Below, piece by piece: positions 1-9,624 of a stretch of DNA of 64,000 bases (its first letter is position 1; each line of letters opens with the position of its first letter). Position numbers and translations under genes: made by a program. Under the pieces are notes generated by a model. It was given only the letters and a program-made list of their open reading frames with translations. It did no database searches and was not told the origin of the DNA. The DNA comes from Mesorhizobium erdmanii USDA 3471 (GTDB lineage: Bacteria; Pseudomonadota; Alphaproteobacteria; Rhizobiales; Rhizobiaceae): NCBI RefSeq assembly GCF_000472705.1, contig NZ_AXAE01000016.1, positions 152,605-216,604 of the forward strand, given 5' to 3'.

Positions 1-534
1 CAGCGCCTGCGCCAGGTAGTCGAGCAGGTCCTTGCAGCCGGAGCCGGTCAGCGCCGAGACCATGAAGGTGCGCTTGAACGGCACTTTCTCGTTGGCGGCC
101 GCGGACAGGGCCAGAAGCGTCTCGTGCTTGACCCGGTCGACCTTGTTGAGGATCAGCGCCACCGGCTGGCGCACGTCCTTCAACCGTTCGAGAATGGCAT
201 CGGCATCACCCCTGATGCCGCGCTCGGCATCGATCAGCAGCAGGACAATATCAGCATCCTTGGCACCGCCCCAGGCGGTGGTCACCATCGCGGTGTCGAG
301 GCGCCGCTTGGGCTTGAAGATGCCTGGCGTGTCGACAAAGACAATCTGCGCATTGTCATGCGTGGCGATACCGCGCACGATGGCACGGGTCGTCTGCACC
401 TTGTGGGTGACGATCGACACCTTGGCGCCGACCAACTGGTTGACCAGCGTCGACTTGCCGGCATTGGGCGCGCCGATCAGCGCGACAAAACCGGAGTGCG
501 TGGCAGGGGCTTCAGCAATTTCAATATCCGTCAT
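1..534 (-). CDS. era: GTPase Era, N-terminal part (cut by window edge)
   Basis: Era is a GTPase that binds 16S rRNA and helps assemble the 30S ribosomal subunit. The 178 codons present hold the G domain: Walker A GAPNAGKS near residues 22-29, switch II DTPG near 68-71 and the base-specificity motif NKVD near 124-127. The C-terminal KH RNA-binding domain lies outside the window. The ATG at 534 overlaps the rnc stop by 4 bp (ATGA), so the two genes are translationally coupled, as is common for rnc-era. No disruption is seen in the part present. Confidence 0.96.
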   Translation of the reverse strand, partial: MTDIEIAEAPATHSGFVALIGAPNAGKSTLVNQLVGAKVSIVTHKVQTTRAIVRGIATHDNAQIVFVDTPGIFKPKRRLDTAMVTTAWGGAKDADIVLLLIDAERGIRGDADAILERLKDVRQPVALILNKVDRVKHETLLALSAAANEKVPFKRTFMVSALTGSGCKDLLDYLAQAL

Positions 535-1244
535 GCCGCGTTCCATACACCTTCGCGCAGCAGAAGGGCAGCCGCGGCTGCCTGTTCCGCTTCACGCTTG
601 GAACGGCCACTGCCCGTCGCCGGCTGAAATGCACCAACCTTGACGCTGACCGTGAATAGCGGATCGTGGTCGGGCCCCTCTCGGCTGTCGATCTGGTAGG
701 CCGGAACGGCACTCGCCGCCTGATGCGCCCATTCCTGCAATTCTGTCTTGGCGTCACGGCGCGCCGCGCCCGACGCTTGCGAACGTGGCTGCCAGTATCT
801 GTGGATGAACGCGCGGGCCGCTGCCAAGCCGCCGTCCAGATAGAGCACGGCGATCAGCGATTCCAACGCATCGGCGCGCAGATTGACGCGTTTGCGGCCT
901 TCGAGCCCGCGCACATCGGACCCGGCCCGGATCAGGTCGGGCAGCCCGATATGTTCGGCGATCTCGGAAAGCGCCTCGGCATTGACCAGCGCGTTGAGCC
1001 GCAGCGACAGTTCGCCTTCCGCCGCATCGGGAAACGTCGCCAGCAGCATGTCGGCCACGACCAGGCCCAGAACCCGGTCGCCGAGAAACTCAAAACGCTC
1101 ATAGTCGGTGCCGGCATTGGCGCCACGGGCACTAGCGTGGGTCAACGCGCGCTGCAGGCGCTGGCGATCGGCAAAGGCATGGCCCGTGCGTTCCACAAGC
1201 GCCTCGGCGAGCGCGTCGGCGGTCAGCCGTTTCGCCGCAGCCAT
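531..1244 (-). CDS. rnc: Ribonuclease III
   Basis: Double-strand-specific endoribonuclease that processes rRNA precursors and structured mRNAs. The 237-aa product has the RNase III signature ERFEFLGDRVLG in its N-terminal half and a C-terminal dsRNA-binding domain ending in an AEQAAAAALL helix. I chose the ATG at 1244 (MAAAKRL) because it starts just after the lepB stop and gives the usual length. The upstream in-frame start at 1295 would overlap lepB by about 50 bp. The gene sits between lepB and era in one minus-strand transcription unit. Confidence 0.96.
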   Translation of the reverse strand: MAAAKRLTADALAEALVERTGHAFADRQRLQRALTHASARGANAGTDYERFEFLGDRVLGLVVADMLLATFPDAAEGELSLRLNALVNAEALSEIAEHIGLPDLIRAGSDVRGLEGRKRVNLRADALESLIAVLYLDGGLAAARAFIHRYWQPRSQASGAARRDAKTELQEWAHQAASAVPAYQIDSREGPDHDPLFTVSVKVGAFQPATGSGRSKREAEQAAAAALLLREGVWNAA

Positions 1245-1246
1245 CC

Positions 1247-1996
1247 CTAATTGACGAAATGGAACAGGCGCGAAGCACGCATCAGCGACGGCCATTTCCA
1301 GATTTCGAGCGGGCTCGCCTTGCCGGCGATCGAGAAGAAGACGAGGTTGGCGCGGCCGACTAAGTTTTCGGCCGGAACGTAGCCGACGGTGAAGCGGCTG
1401 TCGGCGGAATTGTCCCTGTTGTCGCCCATCATGAAATAGTGGCCGGGCGGGACGTCGAATTCACGCGTGTTGTCGCCGATCGAATTCGGATTGAGGTCGA
1501 GCGTGTCGTAGCTGACGCCGTTGGGCAGGGTTTCCCTGTAGACGTCGATAGGCTGAGGCATTTCGGTGATGTCGGGGTTGTCGATCTGGCCGGTCTTCAC
1601 GCGCGGCACGCCGACGCCATTGATGAACAGCTGGCCATTCTTCATCTGAATCTTGTCGCCAGGCAGGCCGACCACGCGCTTGATGTAGTCAACGGACGGA
1701 TCCGGCGGGAATTTGAACACCACCACGTCGCCACGCTTGGGCTCGGAGCCCCAGATGCGCCCCGAGAACAGGTCGGGGCCGAACGGCAACGAATAGCGCG
1801 AATAGCCGTAAGACCATTTGGTGACGAACAGATAGTCGCCTTCCAGAAGCGTCGGCCGCATCGACCCCGACGGGATCGAGAAGGGCTGGAACAAGAGCGT
1901 GCGGATGACGAGCGCAAGCAAAAGCGCCTGGACGATGACGCTGACGGTTTCGCCAAGCCCGCCGGATTTCTTCTGGGATTTTTCAGCCACGCTCAT
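1247..1996 (-). CDS. lepB: Signal peptidase I
   Basis: Membrane serine protease that removes signal peptides from exported proteins. The 249-aa product has one N-terminal membrane segment (about residues 16-36), then the catalytic serine in PSGSM (Ser45) and the general-base lysine in YIKRVVG (Lys106), which form the family's Ser/Lys dyad. The GDNRDNSADSR box lies near the C-terminus. A single N-terminal membrane helix is usual for alphaproteobacterial LepB, whereas the E. coli enzyme has two. It ends 2 bp before rnc and lies 77 bp downstream of acpS. Confidence 0.96.
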   Translation of the reverse strand: MSVAEKSQKKSGGLGETVSVIVQALLLALVIRTLLFQPFSIPSGSMRPTLLEGDYLFVTKWSYGYSRYSLPFGPDLFSGRIWGSEPKRGDVVVFKFPPDPSVDYIKRVVGLPGDKIQMKNGQLFINGVGVPRVKTGQIDNPDITEMPQPIDVYRETLPNGVSYDTLDLNPNSIGDNTREFDVPPGHYFMMGDNRDNSADSRFTVGYVPAENLVGRANLVFFSIAGKASPLEIWKWPSLMRASRLFHFVN

Positions 1997-2073
1997 GTCG
2001 TCCTCGATTGTGCGTTGGATGTATAGAGTCTCGGCGCGCGCTGGGCAACGTCAATGCCGGTCGTCAAATGCAA

Positions 2074-2487
2074 TCAATGTGGCGCTTCTTCGACGGGCAA
2101 CGCCTCGATGATCACAAAGGCTTGAGCGAGCGGGAAATCATCCGTGATGGTGAGGTGGATGGCCGCTCTATGCCCGCGAGGCAGGATTTTTTGCAGCCGC
2201 GTCAGCGCGCCGCCGGTCAGTGCCATGGTCGGCGCGCCGCTGGGCAGGTTGACGACGCCCATGTCGCGCCAAAACACACCTTGCGCCAGGCCCGTGCCCA
2301 GTGCCTTGGCGCAGGCCTCCTTGGCTGCAAAGCGCTTGGCGTATGAGGCGGCGCGGGCGCGTCGATTTTCAGAACGCGCCTGTTCGACCTCGGTGTAGAT
2401 TCTCTGGACGAAGCGGAGGCCGTGACGCTCCAGCGACTTCTCGATGCGCCTGATGTCGATCAGGTCACTACCAATGCCGATGATCAT
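2074..2487 (-). CDS. acpS: Holo-[acyl-carrier-protein] synthase
   Basis: Transfers 4'-phosphopantetheine from CoA to apo-acyl carrier protein, which activates it for fatty-acid synthesis. The 137-aa product begins [12 protein letters not shown], which carries the first metal-binding Asp, and has the second signature [14 protein letters not shown]. The open frame runs upstream to 2679, but the ATG at 2487 fits the family N-terminus and overlaps the stop of the DUF2062 gene by 4 bp (ATGA). Confidence 0.95.
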   Translation of the reverse strand: MIIGIGSDLIDIRRIEKSLERHGLRFVQRIYTEVEQARSENRRARAASYAKRFAAKEACAKALGTGLAQGVFWRDMGVVNLPSGAPTMALTGGALTRLQKILPRGHRAAIHLTITDDFPLAQAFVIIEALPVEEAPH

Positions 2488-3083
2488 TGCGCGGCGGAAC
2501 CAATGCTTCCACCGGGATGGGCGGACTGCGCACGACGGTTCGCGCGCTCTGCCAGCCGCTTGCGTCGTTGCTCGCGGAAAACATTCATGCCCCAGCGCGT
2601 GACGCCGTAGAACAGGAGACCGAACACCAGCCCGAGCGGCACCGCGCCGATCAGCATGGGTTCCAGCACGGGATGCCACAGTTTCGCGAAGGAAAGCTTG
2701 TGCAGCATCTCGCCCAGATGCTCCGGCGGGCCGTGGGCCGGCAGGCGATCATGCAAGATGAGCTTGCCGGTTTCCCAGGACGCGCCCCACAGAATGGGAA
2801 AGGTCAGCGGATTGCCGAAGAAAACAGCCCCGAGTGCCGCCGCCACCAGATTGCCGGCGATCACCCAACACAAAACGGCGGCGATGATGAAATGGAACCC
2901 CACGGGAAAGAATGAAGCGAAGACGCCAGCCGCCACACCGGCGGCCACCGCATGCGGCGTGGCCTTCAGCCGCAGAATGCGCTTGGAGAAATACTGCAGC
3001 GAGCGCGAAAACGAACGGCGCGGCCACAGATAGGTACGCACCCGCTCGAAAAGGCCATCAGGCTTGCGACGTCGAAAAAGCAC
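2484..3083 (-). CDS. DUF2062 membrane protein
   Basis: A 199-aa protein of the DUF2062 family, whose biochemical function is not established. It has a basic N-terminus ([10 protein letters not shown]), two hydrophobic stretches around residues 45-95 with the typical [12 protein letters not shown] and FGNPLTFP motifs, and another membrane segment near 140-160. The C-terminus is rich in Arg and Ala. It sits between the VOC gene and acpS, sharing a 4-bp stop/start overlap with acpS. A DUF2062 gene next to acpS recurs in Rhizobiales, which suggests co-expression rather than a known shared pathway. Confidence 0.85.
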   Translation of the reverse strand: MLFRRRKPDGLFERVRTYLWPRRSFSRSLQYFSKRILRLKATPHAVAAGVAAGVFASFFPVGFHFIIAAVLCWVIAGNLVAAALGAVFFGNPLTFPILWGASWETGKLILHDRLPAHGPPEHLGEMLHKLSFAKLWHPVLEPMLIGAVPLGLVFGLLFYGVTRWGMNVFREQRRKRLAERANRRAQSAHPGGSIGSAAQ

Positions 3084-3346
3084 TCTTTTCCTATTCCCGA
3101 CAACTCACGGCTTGCATGCCGGCCGTCTCCAGCCGGCTTCGACCGCCACATCTTGCGCTTGGCGGTCGCCGAAAGGCAATCGCGACTTTGATATAGCCAT
3201 CCGCAACCCCGACAACAACCGAAGGTCGCCTGCACAGCGGTCGCACCGCCATAATTTTTGGTAAGGTTCATCTCCAACACCGGACAATCACGGCGAATTT
3301 GAGAAGCGGCCTCGGCTTTTTTTGTCGCGGCCGAATGCTTGAGGAA

Positions 3347-3748
3347 TTACCGCAAGTACTGGCTGACTTCGACAAGATTGCCATCCGGGTCGCGGAAATA
3401 GACCGACATCATCGCGCCCCGCGCCCCGATCCGTTCGACCGGCCCAACCTCCACCAACACACCATTGACCTCGAGGCTGGCGAGCAGTTCGCCGATTGGG
3501 CGATCGGTGACCAGGCAGAAATCGCCGGATCCAGGCGTCGGGATCTTCGCCTTCGGCTCGAAGGTGTGGCTGATCTCGTGGACATTGATCTTCTGGGAGC
3601 CAAAAGCCAGCGCCGTTGGCCGGCCCGGCGTATCGATGCGCTCGAGGCCCAGCACGCGCTGGTAAAAGGCGCAGGTGGCTTCGAGCGACGCCACCGTCAA
3701 CACGAAATGATCGATGCCGACGATCATTGCCAATTTGCCTTCATGCAT
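3347..3748 (-). CDS. VOC-family (glyoxalase/dioxygenase-like) protein
   Basis: A single-domain vicinal-oxygen-chelate protein of about 133 aa, with the beta-alpha-beta-beta-beta start IDHFVLTVASLEATCAFY and the end motif FRDPDGNLVEVSQY. These folds bind a metal through His and Glu and serve lyases, dioxygenases or resistance proteins; the substrate cannot be read here. The frame is open to 3787, but those first residues come from a 45-bp palindromic repeat (3745-3789). I prefer the ATG at 3748, which has GGGAGGG upstream supplied by the repeat. The ATG at 3727 (MIVGIDHF) is also possible. Confidence 0.8.
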   Translation of the reverse strand: MHEGKLAMIVGIDHFVLTVASLEATCAFYQRVLGLERIDTPGRPTALAFGSQKINVHEISHTFEPKAKIPTPGSGDFCLVTDRPIGELLASLEVNGVLVEVGPVERIGARGAMMSVYFRDPDGNLVEVSQYLR

Positions 3749-3789
3749 GTCGTCCCTCCCAAACCGCTGCACACTTTTGGGCGGCATGC
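3745..3789. repeat. 45-bp palindromic repeat, copy 1
   Basis: Imperfect palindrome with outer arms GCATGTCG/GCGGCATGC around CCCAAAC...ACTTTTGGG. It matches in length and layout the copies at 11101, 24187 and 47717. It lies between pyrE and the VOC gene, overlaps the VOC start region and supplies its Shine-Dalgarno-like GGGAGGG. Confidence 0.8.
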
Positions 3790-3793
3790 ACAG

Positions 3794-4372
3794 TCAGATG
3801 TTGCGACTGCCGGGCTTGATCGCCGGTATGGCGGCAAGCTCCGGCGGAAGCCGATCCGGCGGATAGGCCGGAACTTCATATTCGGCGAGCGCGATCAGCG
3901 GTACGCCGACATGGGTCTTGCCGGCCGAACGGTCGATGATGCAGGCCGCGGCTACCACGTCAGCGCCGAGCTCGCGCAGGCAATCGATGGTTTCGCGGAT
4001 CGACAGGCCGGTGGTGACGATGTCCTCGACAATGACGACGCGGGCGCCCCGGTCGATCTCGAAGCGGCGCAGGCGGAACTCGCCCCCTTCCCGCTCGACC
4101 CAGATCGCCGGCACGCCGAGATGGCGCGAGGTCTCGTAGGCCGGGATCAAGCCGCCGATCGCCGGGCCGACGACATAGTCTATCTTGCCCGGCACCGCGG
4201 CGCGGATCTTCTCGGCCAGCGCCCTGCACAAGCGCTCGGTCATGTCGGCATGCATGAAGACTCTCGCCTTCTGCAGAAAGACGGGGCTGCGCAAGCCCGA
4301 GGTCAGGATGAAATGCCCCTCCAGAACAGCACCAGCCTCACGGAAAATGCTCAGCACTTCATCGGTCTTCAT
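3794..4372 (-). CDS. pyrE: Orotate phosphoribosyltransferase
   Basis: Converts orotate and PRPP to orotidine 5'-phosphate in pyrimidine synthesis. The 192-aa product carries the PRPP-binding motif [13 protein letters not shown] near residues 111-123 and the family start [11 protein letters not shown]. It lies 30 bp downstream of rsh on the same strand, the usual rhizobial order, and is followed by the palindromic repeat and the VOC gene. Confidence 0.95.
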   Translation of the reverse strand: MKTDEVLSIFREAGAVLEGHFILTSGLRSPVFLQKARVFMHADMTERLCRALAEKIRAAVPGKIDYVVGPAIGGLIPAYETSRHLGVPAIWVEREGGEFRLRRFEIDRGARVVIVEDIVTTGLSIRETIDCLRELGADVVAAACIIDRSAGKTHVGVPLIALAEYEVPAYPPDRLPPELAAIPAIKPGSRNI

Positions 4373-4402
4373 CTGCGCCTATCCCCACATAGATCAGCGA
4401 TG

Positions 4403-6637
4403 TCAGCCATTCACACGCCGTGCATCGCTGACGCTGGAATTGTCCTTGAGCTGCGACAGCAGCCGGTTGAGATGCTTCAGGTCCCAGACCTCGAGATCGA
4501 TCAGCATTTCCGTGAAGTCGGGCGCGGTGCGCACCATCGACAGCGTATGGATGTTGGCGTCGTTGGACGCGACGACCTGAGCGATATCGGCAAGCGAGCC
4601 CGGTGCATTGATGGCGGTGACCGAGACGCGCGCGGGAAACCGTTCCTTGGTGCGCTCGTCGATGTCCCAGCGCACGTCGATCCAGCGCTCGGGCTGGTCG
4701 TCGAAGGCCTGCAGCGCCGGCGACTGGATCGGATAGATGGTGATGCCGGTGCCCGGCTGGACGATGCCGACGATGCGGTCGCCCGGCACGGCCCCTTCCG
4801 GCGCGAAGCGCACCGGCAGGTCTCCGCGCACGCCGCGGATCGGCACGGCGCCGTCGCGGGGCTGGTCCTTGTCCTTGCGCGCAGCGCGGCCCGGGATCTG
4901 GAACAGCATACCGGCGGCGTTGCGGATCTTCGACCAGCCCTCCTCGCGCTGTTTGGGTGCGGCCTGTGTGACACGCTCGTCCTTGTAGTCGGGGAAGACC
5001 GCCTTCATGACGTCGGTGGAGGCCAGTTCACCGCGGCCGACAGACGCCAGCACATCCTCGATGTCCTTGCGCGCCAGCCGGTGCAGCACCGGTTTCAGGC
5101 TTTCCTTGGTGAAATTCTTGCCGGCCCGTTCGAATGCGCGCTCCAGAATGCGCGCACCAAGGCCCGAATACTGCTTGCGGATGGCGTTCTTGGTGGCGCG
5201 GCGGATGGCGGCGCGCGCCTTGCCGGTGACCACGACCGATTCCCAGGCGGCCGGCGGCACTTGCGCCTTGGAACGGATGATCTCGACTTCGTCGCCGTTC
5301 TTCAGTTCCGTCATCAGCGGCATGATGCGGCCATTGACCTTGGCGCCGACGCAGGTGTCGCCGACATCGGTGTGCACCGCATAGGCGAAATCGATGGGCG
5401 TGGCACCGCGCGGCAACGCGATCAGCATGCCTTTCGGGGTGAAGCAGAACACCTGGTCCTGGAACAGTTCCAGCTTGGTGTTTTCGAGGAAATCCTCGGG
5501 ATTGTCGCCTTCGGCGAGCTGCTCGATGGTGCGTCGCAGCCAGGCATAGGCGTTGGTCTCCTTGGAGATCGCATGGCCGGCCCCGTTGGTCTTGCCGCCG
5601 GTGTCCTTGTAGATCGAGTGTGCCGCGACGCCGTATTCGGCTATCTTGTTCATCTCGCGGGTACGGATCTGCAGCTCGACGCGCTGGCGCGAGGGGCCAA
5701 CGATGGTGGTGTGGATGGAACGGTAATCGTTCTGCTTCGGCGTCGAGATGTAGTCCTTGAAGCGGCCGGGCACCATCGACCATGTGGTGTGAATGGCGCC
5801 GAGCGCGCGATAGCAGTCCTCGACCGTATCGACGACGACACGGAAGCCGAAAATATCGGACAGCTGCTCGAAGGACAGGGCCTTGGCCTCCATCTTGCGG
5901 AATACCGACCAGGGCTTCTTCTGCCGGCTCTTCACACCGGCGTTGATGGCATGCTTTTCAAACAGCGCCGACAGCGCCTTTTCAATGTCGGTCAGCACGC
6001 CCTTGTTGCGCTCGAAGATCTCGGCAAGCCGCGCGGTAACGGCGCGGTGGGCTTCCGGATTGATAAAGCGGAAGGCGATCTCTTCCAGTTCCTCGCGCAT
6101 GCCTTGCATGCCCATGCGCCCGGCCAGCGGCGCGTAGATGTCCATCGTCTCCTCGGCAATGCGCAGGCGCTTGGCCTCGGGCATATGGTCGAGAGTGCGC
6201 ATGTTGTGCAAACGGTCGGCGAGCTTGACCAGCAAGACGCGTACGTCTTCCGAAATCGCCAGCAAGAGCTTGCGCAGGTTTTCCGCCTGCTCGGCCTTCT
6301 TGGAGACGAGATCGAGTTTCTTCAGCTTGGTCAGGCCCTCGACCAGCTTGCCCATCTCCGGGCCGAACAGGTCGTCGATCTCGGCCCGCGTCGCCGTGGT
6401 GTCCTCGATGGTGTCATGCAGCAGGGCGACGGCGATGGTCGCCTCGTCCATGTGCATTTCGGTGAGGATGGCGGCGACTTCGAGCGGATGCGAGAAATAG
6501 GGGTCGCCGGAAGCACGCTTCTGGTGGCCATGCTTCTGCATGGCATAGACATAGGCCTTGTTGAGCAGCGCCTCGTTGACGTCAGGCTTGTAGCGCTGGA
6601 CGCGCTCGACAAGCTCATACTGACGCATCATGGGCAC
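4403..6637 (-). CDS. rsh: Bifunctional (p)ppGpp synthetase/hydrolase (RSH)
   Basis: Makes and degrades the stringent-response alarmone (p)ppGpp. The 744-aa protein has the N-terminal HD hydrolase domain with LLHDTIEDT (His74, Asp75), the synthetase domain with DYIS..NDYRSIHTT, a TGS domain near residues 390-450 (PRGATPIDFAYAVHT) and a C-terminal ACT domain (VTAINAPGSLADIAQV). The intact HD motif indicates a SpoT/Rel-type bifunctional enzyme, the single RSH usual in alphaproteobacteria. It lies 122 bp downstream of rpoZ and 30 bp upstream of pyrE. Confidence 0.96.
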   Translation of the reverse strand: MPMMRQYELVERVQRYKPDVNEALLNKAYVYAMQKHGHQKRASGDPYFSHPLEVAAILTEMHMDEATIAVALLHDTIEDTTATRAEIDDLFGPEMGKLVEGLTKLKKLDLVSKKAEQAENLRKLLLAISEDVRVLLVKLADRLHNMRTLDHMPEAKRLRIAEETMDIYAPLAGRMGMQGMREELEEIAFRFINPEAHRAVTARLAEIFERNKGVLTDIEKALSALFEKHAINAGVKSRQKKPWSVFRKMEAKALSFEQLSDIFGFRVVVDTVEDCYRALGAIHTTWSMVPGRFKDYISTPKQNDYRSIHTTIVGPSRQRVELQIRTREMNKIAEYGVAAHSIYKDTGGKTNGAGHAISKETNAYAWLRRTIEQLAEGDNPEDFLENTKLELFQDQVFCFTPKGMLIALPRGATPIDFAYAVHTDVGDTCVGAKVNGRIMPLMTELKNGDEVEIIRSKAQVPPAAWESVVVTGKARAAIRRATKNAIRKQYSGLGARILERAFERAGKNFTKESLKPVLHRLARKDIEDVLASVGRGELASTDVMKAVFPDYKDERVTQAAPKQREEGWSKIRNAAGMLFQIPGRAARKDKDQPRDGAVPIRGVRGDLPVRFAPEGAVPGDRIVGIVQPGTGITIYPIQSPALQAFDDQPERWIDVRWDIDERTKERFPARVSVTAINAPGSLADIAQVVASNDANIHTLSMVRTAPDFTEMLIDLEVWDLKHLNRLLSQLKDNSSVSDARRVNG

Positions 6638-6759
6638 AATCTCGCGGAGATGAAATGAATCATGCGCCGCACTGCTGTACGGCGCATGTCATAGATAGCC
6701 ACGAAACTGCAAGGACGGAAGTGCCGGGTGCTTGATCCAGGCGCTTCCCGAGAGTCCTC

Positions 6760-7161
6760 TTAGTAATCGTCGCTCTTTTCCGGCGGCACCAGCCCCTCGA
6801 TACCGGCCAGCAGGTCTTCCTCGGTCATCCGATCGAACGTGACATTCTCCTCGGCATCATCGGTATCGGCGGCCGCAACGGCGCCGCCGGTCTGATCGGC
6901 GATCACCTCGCCATCGGCTTCGGGCTCGTCGACCTCGACATGCTTCTGCAGCGAATGGATCAGATCCTCCTTGAGATCGTCGGGCGACAGCGTCTCGTCG
7001 GCGATCTCGCGCAAGGCGATGACCGGGTTCTTGTCGTTGTCGCGAGGAACGGTGATCTGCGCGCCCTGGCTGATCTGGCGAGCACGGTGGCCGGCCAAAA
7101 GCACCAGCTCGAAGCGGTTGTCGACCTTGTCGATGCAATCTTCAACGGTTACGCGGGCCAT
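6760..7161 (-). CDS. rpoZ: RNA polymerase omega subunit
   Basis: Small RNA polymerase subunit that aids beta' folding and contributes to ppGpp response. The 133-aa product opens with [27 protein letters not shown] sequence and has RARQISQGA and [12 protein letters not shown], the conserved omega core. Beyond residue 80 it carries a roughly 50-residue acidic tail, a common alphaproteobacterial extension. Position upstream of rsh is the widespread rpoZ-spoT arrangement. Confidence 0.95.
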   Translation of the reverse strand: MARVTVEDCIDKVDNRFELVLLAGHRARQISQGAQITVPRDNDKNPVIALREIADETLSPDDLKEDLIHSLQKHVEVDEPEADGEVIADQTGGAVAAADTDDAEENVTFDRMTEEDLLAGIEGLVPPEKSDDY

Positions 7162-7483
7162 GGACTGCCCCTTTCATGCCTGGATTTAGTGGAAAACAGG
7201 CGCGGTCCATAACCCGAATGCCGCCGAAATACAAGCATGATGGCATTGGCGAGGCCGCTGGGCGCACAATCCCCTGTCCAGAGACCGGATTTGGCAAAAC
7301 CGAGGCGCGCGCTTCGTTCGACGCCGCGATCACAATTGCTTGCATTGCCCCATCACGCCTTGGATTGCCGCCAAACTGGCGTTATCTCGGATGACCAAGG
7401 TCAGCCGGTTTATTATGCGCCTGACCGATAGTCGCTATCGCATTTCGTTTAGACGGCCGCATTTTTCGAAAAGGATATTTTCC
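7162..7483. other. Divergent intergenic region rpoZ / NYN gene
   Basis: These 322 bp separate the minus-strand rpoZ from the plus-strand NYN gene and must hold both promoters. I see no clear -35/-10 pair, RNA gene or repeat. The last 15 bases contain AAGGAT, a plausible ribosome-binding site for the ATG at 7484. Confidence 0.5.
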
Positions 7484-8065
7484 ATGTTCGACCCTCGCGA
7501 AAAAATCGCCCTGTTCATCGACGGTGCCAACCTCTACGCAACCTCGCGGGCGCTCGGCTTCGACATCGACTATCGCAAGCTCCTGTCCAGCTTCCAGAAG
7601 CGCGGCTATCTGTTGCGCGCCTACTATTACACGGCGCTGGTGGAGGATCAGGAATACTCCTCGATCCGTCCGCTGATCGACTGGCTCGACTATAACGGCT
7701 TCAAGGTCGTCACCAAGCCGGCCAAGGAATTCACCGACTCGACCGGCCGCCGCAAGATCAAGGGCAATATGGACATCGAACTTACAGTCGATGCGCTGGA
7801 ACTCGCCGATGTCGTCGACCACTATGTCATCTTTTCCGGCGACGGTGATTTCCGCACACTGGTGGAGGCGCTGCAGCGGCGTGGCCGCAAGGTGTCGATC
7901 GTCTCGACCATGGCCTCGCAGCCACCGATGATCTCGGACGATCTGCGCCGCCAAGCCGACCATTTCATCGACCTGACGACACTGAAGAACGAGGTCGGCC
8001 GCGATCCTTCCGAAAGGCCCGTGCGGCGGCCCGAGCCGGCTGAAGTCGACGAGGACGACTACTGA
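7484..8065 (+). CDS. NYN-domain (LabA/DUF88-like) putative ribonuclease
   Basis: A 193-aa NYN (PIN-like) domain protein. Acidic residues typical of the metal-dependent nuclease fold are in ALFIDGANLY near the N-terminus, in KGNMDIELTVDAL, and in IFSGDGDFRTLVEAL; the rest follows the LabA pattern (RGRKVSIVST). The C-terminal 25 residues are charged and acidic. The start at 7484 has AAGGAT upstream; the frame continues upstream without family similarity. Family members act on RNA, but the target here is unknown. The uracil-DNA glycosylase gene follows 11 bp downstream and is probably cotranscribed. Confidence 0.88.
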   Translation: MFDPREKIALFIDGANLYATSRALGFDIDYRKLLSSFQKRGYLLRAYYYTALVEDQEYSSIRPLIDWLDYNGFKVVTKPAKEFTDSTGRRKIKGNMDIELTVDALELADVVDHYVIFSGDGDFRTLVEALQRRGRKVSIVSTMASQPPMISDDLRRQADHFIDLTTLKNEVGRDPSERPVRRPEPAEVDEDDY

Positions 8066-8076
8066 GGCCGGTCGCC

Positions 8077-8733
8077 TTGACCGCCCTCTCCGCTTCCGAA
8101 CCGAACCGCGACTGCCCGCTCTGCCCACGGCTGCATGATTTTATCGCCGAGTGGCGGCAGCGTGAGCCATCCTGGTTCAACGCGCCGGTGCCGACTTTTT
8201 TGCCGCCCGAAGGCGAAGCGGCGGTTCAGCTGCTGATCGTCGGATTGGCGCCGGGCCTGCGCGGCGCCAACCGCACCGGACGCCCGTTCACCGGCGACTA
8301 TGCCGGCGACCTGCTCTATTCGACATTGATTGCCCACGGCTTCGCGCGCGGCGAGTTCAAGGCACGGCCCGATGACGGGTTGGAGCTTGTCGGCACCGCG
8401 ATCACCAATGCGGTGCGCTGCGTGCCACCGGAGAACAAGCCTGTCGGCGCCGAAATCTCCACCTGCCGGACATTCCTGGTGCCGACGATCGCCAGCTTCC
8501 CAAAGCTTCGCGCCGTGCTGGCACTGGGATCGATCGCCCATCAATCCACGGTGCGCGCACTCGGCGGGCGCGTCGCCGCCTATCCGTTCAAGCATGGCGG
8601 GCAATTACCAGCTGGTGGCATCACGCTGTTTTCCAGCTACCACTGCTCGCGCTACAACACCAATACCGGGGTCTTGACGGAAGAAATGTTCGTCAATGTC
8701 TTCAGCGAGATCGCGGCGTTCCTGAAGGCATAG
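8077..8733 (+). CDS. Uracil-DNA glycosylase, family 5 (UDGb type)
   Basis: Removes uracil and other deaminated bases from DNA. The 218-aa product has the family 5 motif GLAPGLRGANRTGRPFTGD (residues 56-74), where family 4 has GEAPG, and the C-terminal SSYHCSRYNTNTG block. Four cysteines (13, 16, 115, 130) lie in the spacing used for a 4Fe-4S cluster. The start is a TTG at 8077 with GAGG upstream; no ATG precedes the N-terminal CPLC pair in frame. It ends 9 bp from the convergent GH25 gene. Confidence 0.88.
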   Translation: MTALSASEPNRDCPLCPRLHDFIAEWRQREPSWFNAPVPTFLPPEGEAAVQLLIVGLAPGLRGANRTGRPFTGDYAGDLLYSTLIAHGFARGEFKARPDDGLELVGTAITNAVRCVPPENKPVGAEISTCRTFLVPTIASFPKLRAVLALGSIAHQSTVRALGGRVAAYPFKHGGQLPAGGITLFSSYHCSRYNTNTGVLTEEMFVNVFSEIAAFLKA

Positions 8734-8742
8734 AGTCAGACT

Positions 8743-9453
8743 TCAAGGCACGGGCGCAAACAGCTCGGCCAACCTCTCTTGCCCACCCTGCAGCACGTTC
8801 AAATCGACATCGCCCAAAATGCCGTCCACGCGCCCCCTGTTGTGATACTGCCAATAGACCCAGTCGTGGCGGTCTGGTTCGACGAGCAGCGAGCGAAGCC
8901 AGAGCGGGCGGGCGGCGATCCGTCCGGCATAGGCGGCCTCGGCCTCGTCGGTCAGATAGACGATCGCCGGTTTGCCGAACGCCGCCTCGACAGGTCCCAG
9001 GAAAGCCCCGAGCTCGGCATTCAACTGTTCGGGCGATGGACGCCGCGGACAGTTGCCGCCGAACTCTATGTCGACCACCGGCGGCAGCAAGGGCTGATCG
9101 TGCGGCACGACCGAGATGAAATTTTTCGCCTGGTCGGCGCCGGGCCGGCAGAAGGTGAAGAAATGATAGGCGCCAACGGCAAGGCCGGCCGCACGAGCCT
9201 CACGCAGATTGGTGGCAAAGGCGCGATCGACATGATCGCCACCTTCGGTCGCCTTGATGACGGCGAAGGCGACATCATCGCCAGCAACGCGCCGCCAGTC
9301 GATCTGGCCCTGATGATGGGAAACGTCGATGCCTCTGACCGGATACTTGCCACGGTCGGGAGAATAAGTGTGGAAGTAGACCAAACCGCCAGCCGCGACC
9401 AGAGCTGCAAAAACCAGGCTGACCGATCCCCAGAGGATGATCCGGTTCTTCAA
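8743..9453 (-). CDS. GH25 muramidase (lysozyme-like), membrane-anchored or secreted
   Basis: A 236-aa glycoside hydrolase family 25 protein expected to cut peptidoglycan glycan strands. A signal peptide or anchor covers residues 5-27. The family start VRGIDVSHHQGQIDW, the PPVVDIEF strand with catalytic acidic residues, and GAYHFFTF are all present. A role in remodelling the organism's own wall or in an envelope structure is an inference; no prophage genes lie nearby. Its 3' end faces that of the UDG gene. Confidence 0.9.
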   Translation of the reverse strand: MKNRIILWGSVSLVFAALVAAGGLVYFHTYSPDRGKYPVRGIDVSHHQGQIDWRRVAGDDVAFAVIKATEGGDHVDRAFATNLREARAAGLAVGAYHFFTFCRPGADQAKNFISVVPHDQPLLPPVVDIEFGGNCPRRPSPEQLNAELGAFLGPVEAAFGKPAIVYLTDEAEAAYAGRIAARPLWLRSLLVEPDRHDWVYWQYHNRGRVDGILGDVDLNVLQGGQERLAELFAPVP

Positions 9454-9624
9454 GACTGTCCCCTCTGGTACTTTGTTCGAAACGTGAAAGCCAAACAGTT
9501 GCGTTTCCAGGGCTATCAGCCGATGCCCGGCCCTTCGCTATGGCTCCCTGCTCTTCGGGCGTTCAGCCCCTTCAAAATGTCCCCTGGACCTTTTGATCCG
9601 CCCGAAGGCGGACCGGGCCTTCAC

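Noticed and set aside
3749..3787. Extended N-terminus of the VOC protein (and likewise of DapA to 11143)
   Set aside because: These residues are encoded by copies of the same palindromic repeat, so they are not conserved protein sequence.
3299..6658. A very long plus-strand open frame (about 1,119 codons) opposite rsh and pyrE
   Set aside because: It is antisense to well-conserved genes, with the Asp/Arg/His-rich composition typical of high-GC shadow frames, and has no family features.
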